Positions 1-5,410 of a DNA stretch of 11,240 nt are shown piece after piece. Position 1 is the stretch's first letter. Every line of letters starts with the position of its first letter. The notes under the pieces are model-generated. The model did not search any database, was not told the DNA's origin, and worked only from the letters and a program-made list of their open reading frames with translations. A program made the translations under genes and the position numbers. The stretch is from CAJBIL01 sp049295655 (GTDB lineage Bacteria > Pseudomonadota > Gammaproteobacteria > Burkholderiales > Rhodocyclaceae): NCBI GenBank assembly GCA_049295655.1, contig JBAQRB010000297.1:1-11240 (forward strand), written 5' to 3'.

Positions 1-1
1 G

Positions 2-49
2 GATGTCGAGGCGCAGGTTGGCGAACGGGTGGGACGTTTTCTCGACTGA
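2..49 (+). CDS. Possible 3' end of an unidentified gene
   Basis: Frame 2 is open from the window edge and reads DVEAQVGERVGRFLD before a TGA at 47-49. The composition looks like the end of a normal protein, but fifteen residues are too few to name a family. It lies on the same strand as the helix-turn-helix remnant that follows. It could equally be a chance open frame. I list it only because the edge of the window may cut a real gene here. Confidence 0.2.
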   Translation, partial: DVEAQVGERVGRFLD

Positions 50-66
50 AGACCAGCAGCCCCTAT

Positions 67-94
67 TTGAAAATGGGAAAGCCTCCAACAATAT
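67..94 (+). promoter_or_regulatory. Weak promoter candidate upstream of the HTH remnant
   Basis: TTGAAA at 67-72 matches five of six bases of the sigma-70 -35 consensus. A 16-base spacer leads to CAATAT at 89-94, which matches only three of six bases of the -10. The position, about 40 bases before the ATG at 133, would suit a promoter for the nucleotidyltransferase-type remnant. The -10 is poor, so this is a tentative call. Confidence 0.22.
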
Positions 95-132
95 CGTGCC
101 AACATCTGGCTTGATCGTGCTAAAGGCTGGCA

Positions 133-392
133 ATGTCTATCGCCACCAACAGCCAATCCCGCGTGTTCGGGTGGCTGTTCGGCCAACCTGACGCAGCTCT
201 CACCTGAGCGAACTACGCCGCCTCACCGGTCTGGGCAGCGCCTCGCTGCAACGCGAGCTGAACCGTCTGGTCGATGCGCAGCTGGTCTCTTCCGAAAGGG
301 CGGGAAACCAGCGACACTTTCAGGCCAATCCAGACAGCCCCGTTTTCAGCGAGCTGGTTGCTCTGGCGAGAAAAACAATGGCGGTGCAACCG
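133..392 (+). pseudogene. Frameshifted N-terminus of an HTH-nucleotidyltransferase (MNT-type antitoxin-like) protein
   Basis: From ATG 133 the frame reads MSIATNSQSRVFGWLFGQPD and stops at TGA 205-207. Reading resumes one frame over from about 201 with HLSELRRLTGLGSAS, then LQRELNRLVDAQLVSSERAG and GNQRHFQANPDSPVFSEL. Joined together, these parts form a winged helix-turn-helix of the kind found at the N-terminus of nucleotidyltransferase-domain proteins, which use the pattern GLLFGQP, then a recognition helix with QREL, then GNQ-YQAN. Two bases (199-200) stand where a full codon is expected, so a one-base deletion explains the break. The nucleotidyltransferase catalytic part (GS-x-DxD) is absent: after KTMAVQP the similarity stops and the frame runs into the next remnant. 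The family assignment is from memory of its sequence pattern and was not searched. The gene is almost certainly non-functional as its original product. Confidence 0.6.
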
Positions 393-419
393 CTTTCAAT
401 CGACCACACTGAGCCAACC

Positions 420-677
420 ATGAAGACAGTACGCGAAACCATCGATCCTGCCGCCCCCGCCTCCTTGCCTTTGGGGCACATCGACGCAGGTCATGTGGAC
501 GTCACCGACGGAACGGAAGAGTTGGCGCATGGCGCTGTTCACCCTGATGAGCGCGAATCGATCACCTTGAAACAGGCCGATTTTCAGGCCTTCGTCGCGG
601 TGCTCGATGCCCCCGCCGAACCAAACGCCGCGCTGCAGCGCGCCTTCAAGCAGCACGCCGATAACGTTCGCAAGTGA
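420..677 (+). CDS. Small protein with DUF1778/TacA-like antitoxin C-terminus (possibly a remnant)
   Basis: An 85-residue frame begins at ATG 420 (MKTVRETIDPAAPAS) and is continuous upstream with the HTH remnant. Its C-terminal 40 residues (ERESITLKQADF, then VLDAPAEPNAALQRAF) resemble the end of DUF1778 antitoxins, which carry a pattern like HESI-L---D---F--ALD-PPEPN--L--A and wrap around a GNAT acetyltransferase toxin. The N-terminal half (about residues 15-40) shows no ribbon-helix-helix that I recognise, and neither alternative frame restores one. No clear Shine-Dalgarno sequence precedes the ATG, and no acetyltransferase gene follows. It is best read as a broken antitoxin or a fusion product; a small functional protein cannot be excluded. 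Confidence 0.42.
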   Translation: MKTVRETIDPAAPASLPLGHIDAGHVDVTDGTEELAHGAVHPDERESITLKQADFQAFVAVLDAPAEPNAALQRAFKQHADNVRK

Positions 678-1040
678 CACGCTGACGCATGGATCGGCGG
701 CCCTCGACACGATGCCTGAAGAATGGCGTGGATACTTGTTCTCCAGCCATGCCATTCGTAGATGACCATTTGGCGCGCCCCGCAGGCCGACGCCTTTGGC
801 CACTGCGCTCAAGTATCGAAACTTGCCGCTCGATGGCGCTCCTTAAATACGCGAGGTCGAAAAGCGCACCATGAACGGCAAAGTGCTGGCGCTTTCAGAG
901 CCAGCACACCGTTAACGCTTTCCAATTCGCCCTGGAACGCAGGACTACTGGCTATTAGGTGGCATCCTGTCATAATTTTCGCTTTATGCGATCCGGGGCG
1001 TTTTATTGCGACTCTCCGGGCCAAAGATAACGAGCGGGCG
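678..1040. other. Gene-free stretch upstream of the defence genes
   Basis: I see no convincing gene in this 363-base stretch. The frame of the following mcrB-like gene is open back to 762, but the extra N-terminal residues (starting MTIWRAPQAD) do not resemble the family and would be translated through two inverted repeats. The stretch could contain the decayed toxin partner of the preceding antitoxin-like remnant, yet none of its frames shows acetyltransferase motifs. The best -10-like hexamer for the downstream genes is CATAAT at 971-976, without a good -35 (CTGGCT at 948-953), so any promoter placement is weak. Confidence 0.5.
874..913. repeat. Inverted repeat (strong hairpin) upstream of the mcrB-like gene
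   Basis: GTGCTGGC at 883-890 and GCCAGCAC at 900-907 are exact reverse complements around a 9-base loop. A further outer arm AACGG at 874-878 pairs with CCGTT at 909-913 across a small internal bulge. No T-tract follows on the plus strand and no A-tract precedes, so it is not a standard intrinsic terminator. It sits about 130 bases before the start of the defence operon and could be an operator, an RNA structure, or a remnant of the decayed region. A second, imperfect inverted repeat lies immediately after it at 917-940 (GCTTTCCA / TGGAACGC, seven of eight pairs). Confidence 0.6.
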
Positions 1041-2687
1041 ATGATAGAAAACAGACCACAGATTGCGGCAGCATTCCTCCCTTATCTTCGAGAGTTTCTG
1101 GAACGTGTGAAGGCTGATACGCCGGCGCTTACTCAAGTGCCGATTCCGGCTGAACTTCAAATGGCCGGTAGTCCTCTTTGCGTTAATTTTAGAACCAGCT
1201 TCGGGATGGGGACCCCTACGGCAATCCCTTGGTTGGCTTGTTTTCTACCGGGACAGACTGCCGGCACGGACGGTGTCTATCCGGTGTTGTTGTATCGACG
1301 AGATACCAAGACGCTGAGTGTTTGTTACGGAGTTAGCGCAACGGCACGGGCTGCCGAGGGGCATTGGCCGAGAGAATGGCCACAAACCTTGGTGACGGGG
1401 CTCAAGCATTTTGGTCACCAAAAATACAAGGAGTCATTCGAGCTTCGGCTGTTCTCTGAACGGGAGTGTGGTGACTATGCGGAGATTATTGACACATTTT
1501 TTAAAGTGATTGACGACTACCTTCAAGCACCACGAACCGGAGGAGAAAGCCCCACTATCTTCCCCGCTCCCGAGGTTGATTTGAAGGCCTTGGTGTTCAA
1601 TGGTCAAAGAGACATCGAATCGGCCGGATTGAAACTTCAAACAGGTCTGTTGGGGCGCTTTGCTGCGGCAATGCTTACCAAGCGCTTTCTCATCCTTACG
1701 GGCCTCTCCGGTTCCGGCAAAACGAAGGTGGCGCATGCCTTCGCGGCGTGGATTTCAGAATCGGAGGAGCAGTACCGCGTCGTCGCGGTAGGTGCAGACT
1801 GGACCACCAACGAAAATCTGCTTGGCTATCAGGATGCGCTTCGTCCGGAGATTTACCGCAAGCCCACGAATGGCGCACTGGATTTGCTACTGCGGGCTTG
1901 CGACGACACGGAGCGGCCATATTTTCTGATTCTCGACGAGATGAACCTATCGCATGTCGAGCGCTATTTCGCCGACATGCTATCAGCCATCGAATCCGGA
2001 GAACCGATTGCCCTGCATTCCACCACGGACGATCTGCCGGATGGCAATGGCGACACACTGCAAGTACCGTCCTGCCTGACCCTGCCGAAAAACCTGTTTA
2101 TCATCGGCACGGTGAACGTGGACGAAACGACTTACATGTTCTCGCCGAAGGTGCTGGATCGCGCGGACGTCATCGAGTTTCGCGCAACTGCCGAGCAGAT
2201 CGCTACGTTTCTGGAAGATCCACAAGCTATTCGAATGGACACGTTGGCGCATAGGGGTGCGGGCTTTGGCAAGGCTTTCGTGGCGACTGCCTCCGGCGCC
2301 GCGCCGCAACTGGCTGGACTGCCCGCGTCGATTCACGCCGATGGCGCGCAATGCGCCGCCGATCTCAAGACGCGGCTGGTAGAGACATTCACAGCGCTGG
2401 CGCCGATCGGTGCGGAATTCGGTTTTCGTACGGCATTCGAGATTTCACGCTTCGTGGCCTTTCACGCCACCCTCACCGGGCCGGGTTGGCAATTTAGCGA
2501 TGCACTGGATGCGCAGGTGCTCCAGAAACTGTTACCAAAATTGCACGGCTCGGAACGGCGGCTGGGCCCGGTATTAAAGGCACTGGAAGCGTTCTGCAAA
2601 GCACATAGCTGCAATGCCAGCCTGGAAAAAATCCAGCGCATGCAGGACCGCCTGAAAGATGGCTTCACGAGCTTTGCCGAGGCGTAG
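1041..2687 (+). CDS. McrB-like AAA+ NTPase with N-terminal DUF3578 (MrcB_N) domain
   Basis: This is probably the motor and recognition subunit of a McrBC-type modification-dependent restriction system. From ATG 1041 the product has 548 residues. Residues about 10-165 match the DUF3578/MrcB_N pattern (FGMGTPTAIPWLACF, GVYPVLLYRRD), a domain thought to sense modified DNA. The AAA+ core follows: Walker A GLSGSGKT at 221-228, Walker B FLILDEMN at 295-302, sensor region GTVNVDETTYMFSPKVLDRAD at about 356-376 with a candidate arginine finger at R374, and a C-terminal helical lid with FGFRTAFEISRFV at about 460-472. Canonical McrB has NTAD at the sensor position; here it is NVDE, so nucleotide preference may differ. 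I chose ATG 1041 because the DUF3578 pattern begins just after it; the upstream GAGCGGG is only a weak ribosome site. GC is near 48% in the 5' half, well below the efflux genes. The nuclease gene starts six bases downstream, which indicates one transcript. Confidence 0.85.
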   Translation: MIENRPQIAAAFLPYLREFLERVKADTPALTQVPIPAELQMAGSPLCVNFRTSFGMGTPTAIPWLACFLPGQTAGTDGVYPVLLYRRDTKTLSVCYGVSATARAAEGHWPREWPQTLVTGLKHFGHQKYKESFELRLFSERECGDYAEIIDTFFKVIDDYLQAPRTGGESPTIFPAPEVDLKALVFNGQRDIESAGLKLQTGLLGRFAAAMLTKRFLILTGLSGSGKTKVAHAFAAWISESEEQYRVVAVGADWTTNENLLGYQDALRPEIYRKPTNGALDLLLRACDDTERPYFLILDEMNLSHVERYFADMLSAIESGEPIALHSTTDDLPDGNGDTLQVPSCLTLPKNLFIIGTVNVDETTYMFSPKVLDRADVIEFRATAEQIATFLEDPQAIRMDTLAHRGAGFGKAFVATASGAAPQLAGLPASIHADGAQCAADLKTRLVETFTALAPIGAEFGFRTAFEISRFVAFHATLTGPGWQFSDALDAQVLQKLLPKLHGSERRLGPVLKALEAFCKAHSCNASLEKIQRMQDRLKDGFTSFAEA

Positions 2688-2693
2688 CGCGCC

Positions 2694-5045
2694 GTGCCGT
2701 CCATTGACACCTTGGATTTCACTGATCCCCGCGGCGTTTGCGTGGCGCGACTGAAGCTATTTGCGCTCGATGCCAACGCGAAGACTTGCTGCCCGCCCAG
2801 CCTAATCCGGCTCGATCCGGCCGTCGCGCACGCACAGGGCGAGGAGGCTTTGCAGCTGATCGAGGGCGCTCGCTACGAGTACACATTCGAGGACGCGCGC
2901 ATCCGGCTAGATGCAGCCGATGGCGAACCGGGACGTTTGATCGAGGCCAGCCGTCTCGACGGACGCGCCCACAGCGGCTTTTTGTCAACAGGACTCAACA
3001 CCGGCCGGCTTGCACTGGTGGCCCGCGACGAAAACGGTGAACACATCGGTTGCGCCGCCGTGGAGGTGCGCTCGCGCAAGATCGGCTATCGCGACGATTA
3101 CCGACTGATGCTGGAGGACATTACCGAGCGCTGCGTTGACTTGTTAATGGCGTTGCGAGCCCCCACCGCGCTGCGTGTTGCGCCCGACCCCGGACGTACG
3201 CCGGGCACTATGGCGCAACGCTTTGCCTTCTTGAAAGCCATGTTGGGGTCGCCGTCGTTTCAAAACGCACTGCATCGAATCGCCAGCCACCCACACCAGC
3301 GCTGGGAACCGGAAGAAACCACGCTCGATACGCACCGGGGCTTTCGCCCAGATGCGCGCGCCTTGCGTCAATTGGCACGCGCGCCGCGCCGCGTGCCCTT
3401 GCCTAGGTCACACCCGCTCGCGGCAACTGTTCCATCTTTGCCGGAGAGGGTTTCGCTGTACCGCAACGTGCAGACCGAGGACACGCCAGAAAATCGCTTT
3501 GTGAAATTTGCGCTGCAAACGTTTTTGGGCTTTCTGGTGTTAATGCGGCAGCGTCTCGACGCCATTGGCGCAAACGATGCGCGCCTGCGTCACGAGATCG
3601 CTCTACTCATTGGTCAACTAGATGGCGCGCTGGGCGCGGACGTATTCCGAGGGGTGTCGCCGCCCGACATGCTCCCGTTGGGCAGCCCGGTGCTCCAGCG
3701 CAAGGAAGGCTATCGCGAGGTCTACCAAGCTTGGCTCAAGTTCGACATGGCGGCGCGCTTGGTGTGGCGAGGCGGTGATGATGTGTATGGTGCTGGCCAG
3801 CGCGACATTGCGACGCTTTACGAGTATTGGGTTTTCTTCAAGCTGCTCGACATTGTGACCGGGATTTTTCAACTGGAAAAACTAGTCGCCGACGAGTTGA
3901 TGGAGGAAACCGCCGATGGCTTCGGGCTCAAGCTGAAATCCGGCGAGCAATTGGGCTTCGACGGAATCACCTTTGCCGGTGCGCGGCCGTTGCGCGCGCG
4001 GTTCAGCTACAACCGCAGCTTTACCCGCAATCCAAACCGTAGCGCGGCCGGTTCCTGGACCGAGCGGATGAGACCGGATTACACCGTGAGTCTATGGCCA
4101 GCCGATTTCAATGCCGACGAGGCCGAGGCTCAGGAACTGATGATGCATGTTCACTTCGACGCGAAATACCGCATCGACAGCATCGAGCAACTATTTGGCC
4201 GTGACGACACCGAGATGGACGCGGAGACAGCAACTGCGGACCTGAACGACGAGAAGCAGGCGCAGAAACTGGGCCGCTACAAGCGTGCCGACCTCTTGAA
4301 GATGCATGCCTACCGCGACGCTATCCGCCGTACGCACGGAGCCTATGTACTCTATCCGGGGGAGTTATCTCGGCAGTGGCAGGGCTACCACGAAATTCTG
4401 CCCGGGCTGGGCGCCTTTCCGATCAAACCGGGGACAGGAACGGAGGCGCTGACAAATTTCATCAGCGACATTGTTGCCCATACGTGCGACCGCGCGACGG
4501 CGCGCGAGCGCCAGAGCTATCACGTCTATCAGGCACAGGAAGCGCCGGCCAACTATGCCGTGTTGCGCAAATTGCCAGAGAAGGAGGCTGGCAGCGAGCG
4601 ACGTACGCCGCCACTGGCCGAAACGCATGTGCTGATTGGTTGGTACAAGAATAAAGCGCATCTTGAATGGATACGCGAGAAAAAACATTACAACTTCCGC
4701 ATGGACGTCGAGCGAGGTTCGTTGCACTTGAAGCTGGACGTGTCGGGCGCACAGTATTTGTTGTTGCATAGCTACAAGGGCGCCACGTCGATGCTGTTCA
4801 AAGTCTTCAAAACGGGCCCACGCGTTCTTTCCAAGAAAGCGATGCTCGAATTGGGCTATCCGAGCGACAAGCCGAAGGACTTTTACTTGGTATTCGATGT
4901 TGTCCCGGCAGAGGGTTTCGAGGGCTATGAATGGGATTACCGCAAGCTACCCGAGCGGCTGCAGAATCGTCAGTCGGCAGAACCGCAGACGATCACGCTC
5001 GATGCTTTGATGGCGGCGGCACGCAAGAACCTGCTCGCAGGGTGA
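2694..5045 (+). CDS. DUF2357 / PD-(D/E)XK nuclease, McrC-like partner
   Basis: This 783-residue protein is the likely DNA-cleaving subunit that works with the McrB-like NTPase. Residues about 80-330 fit the DUF2357 domain, ending in the family motif NVQTEDTPENRFVKFAL (258-274). The nuclease core follows and matches the PDDEXK_7 (formerly DUF524) type: LYEYWVFFKLLDIV with E377, RPDYTVSLW with D462, and HVHFDAKYR giving D489-x-K491, so the catalytic D...DxK set looks intact. The helix DLLKMHAYRDAIR (533-545) is also typical. Residues about 643-750 form an extra module (HVLIGWYKNKAHLEWI ... FYLVFDVVP) rich in alternating hydrophobics. I suspect a PUA/EVE-like nucleic-acid-binding fold but cannot confirm it. 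The start is GTG 2694, with GAGG at 2679-2682 inside the end of the upstream gene, which suggests coupled translation. The reading frame is whole, and the gene faces brnA tail to tail. Confidence 0.82.
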   Translation: MPSIDTLDFTDPRGVCVARLKLFALDANAKTCCPPSLIRLDPAVAHAQGEEALQLIEGARYEYTFEDARIRLDAADGEPGRLIEASRLDGRAHSGFLSTGLNTGRLALVARDENGEHIGCAAVEVRSRKIGYRDDYRLMLEDITERCVDLLMALRAPTALRVAPDPGRTPGTMAQRFAFLKAMLGSPSFQNALHRIASHPHQRWEPEETTLDTHRGFRPDARALRQLARAPRRVPLPRSHPLAATVPSLPERVSLYRNVQTEDTPENRFVKFALQTFLGFLVLMRQRLDAIGANDARLRHEIALLIGQLDGALGADVFRGVSPPDMLPLGSPVLQRKEGYREVYQAWLKFDMAARLVWRGGDDVYGAGQRDIATLYEYWVFFKLLDIVTGIFQLEKLVADELMEETADGFGLKLKSGEQLGFDGITFAGARPLRARFSYNRSFTRNPNRSAAGSWTERMRPDYTVSLWPADFNADEAEAQELMMHVHFDAKYRIDSIEQLFGRDDTEMDAETATADLNDEKQAQKLGRYKRADLLKMHAYRDAIRRTHGAYVLYPGELSRQWQGYHEILPGLGAFPIKPGTGTEALTNFISDIVAHTCDRATARERQSYHVYQAQEAPANYAVLRKLPEKEAGSERRTPPLAETHVLIGWYKNKAHLEWIREKKHYNFRMDVERGSLHLKLDVSGAQYLLLHSYKGATSMLFKVFKTGPRVLSKKAMLELGYPSDKPKDFYLVFDVVPAEGFEGYEWDYRKLPERLQNRQSAEPQTITLDALMAAARKNLLAG

Positions 5046-5109
5046 ACATAGGCCCAAGACTTTTGAAACCGCCGAGGTCTGCGGCAATCAGAATATGCGA
5101 AACAGATCG

Positions 5110-5373
5110 CTATTTACGCTCATGCGCTTTCACATAACTACGCAATACGGCATTGATGCGTGTTTGATACCCTTGTCCGCTGGCCTTGAAAAAATCCACG
5201 ATATCGGGGTCGATGCGCAGTGTTACCTGCCGTTTAACGGCTGGCGAATTCACGGCTGCATCTTTCCAGAAATCCGTATCGGTTTCTGGCGCATCCGAAT
5301 AATCGATATCCTTGTCACTCATCGCATCGATACGCGGCAAGTCGCTCCTGGTAGATTTTCTGCTCGCGTTCAT
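5110..5373 (-). CDS. brnA: BrnA-family antitoxin (toxin partner truncated)
   Basis: BrnA is the DNA-binding antitoxin of the BrnT/BrnA type II system; it neutralises the ribonuclease BrnT and represses their shared promoter. The 87-residue product has the typical family layout: an N-terminal stretch ending DAMSDKDIDYSDAPETD (16-32), an FWKDAAV segment (35-41), then a ribbon-helix-helix, KRQVTLRIDPDIVDFFK (47-63) and GYQTRINAVLRSYVKAH (68-84). The ATG at 5373 is preferred over the one at 5322, because GAGGA lies seven bases upstream and family members usually carry the longer N-terminus. In normal brnTA operons brnT lies directly upstream and overlaps slightly. Here only its last codons remain, so brnA is orphaned and has lost its native promoter. 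Expression would need read-through from the efflux operon or a new promoter. The protein itself looks complete. Confidence 0.82.
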   Translation of the reverse strand: MNASRKSTRSDLPRIDAMSDKDIDYSDAPETDTDFWKDAAVNSPAVKRQVTLRIDPDIVDFFKASGQGYQTRINAVLRSYVKAHERK

Positions 5374-5410
5374 TGGCTTTCCTCATCGAAATGCTTCGCA
5401 TGCGGAACAA
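5315..5410 (-). pseudogene. Truncated 3' end of a brnT toxin gene
   Basis: On the minus strand, directly after the efflux permease stop codon and in the same frame, the sequence reads LFRMRSISMRKANEREQKIY, then QERLAAYRCDE and stop TGA at 5317-5315. The segment ISMRKANEREQKIY matches the conserved BrnT C-terminus (RIISARKANKRE-K-Y). It lies where BrnT should end, overlapping the start of brnA by the usual kind of reading-frame overlap. The whole RelE-like catalytic part is missing, so at most about 30 residues remain. The overlap with brnA continues further than in most brnTA pairs, down to 5315, which may reflect loss of the original stop or normal variation. The call rests on a short motif plus perfect positional context. 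Confidence 0.6.

Noticed and set aside
3..191. A 62-codon plus-strand frame at the left end
   Set aside because: It has no recognisable features and runs across the upstream region and start of the better-supported HTH remnant, which is in a different frame.
678..870. A possible decayed GNAT toxin after the DUF1778-like antitoxin remnant
   Set aside because: All three plus-strand frames were read and none shows the acetyl-CoA-binding motif or other toxin features.
762..1040. An N-terminal extension of the mcrB-like gene starting at ATG 762
   Set aside because: The extra 93 residues show no family resemblance and cross two inverted repeats. The DUF3578 pattern begins just after ATG 1041.
5046..5109. 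A terminator between the convergent nuclease and brnA genes
   Set aside because: Only a four-base stem (GCCG/CGGC) without a T-tract was found, which is too weak to call.
5320..5322. An alternative internal start for brnA giving a 70-residue protein
   Set aside because: The upstream ATG at 5373 has a well-spaced GAGGA, and its extra residues resemble the usual BrnA N-terminus.
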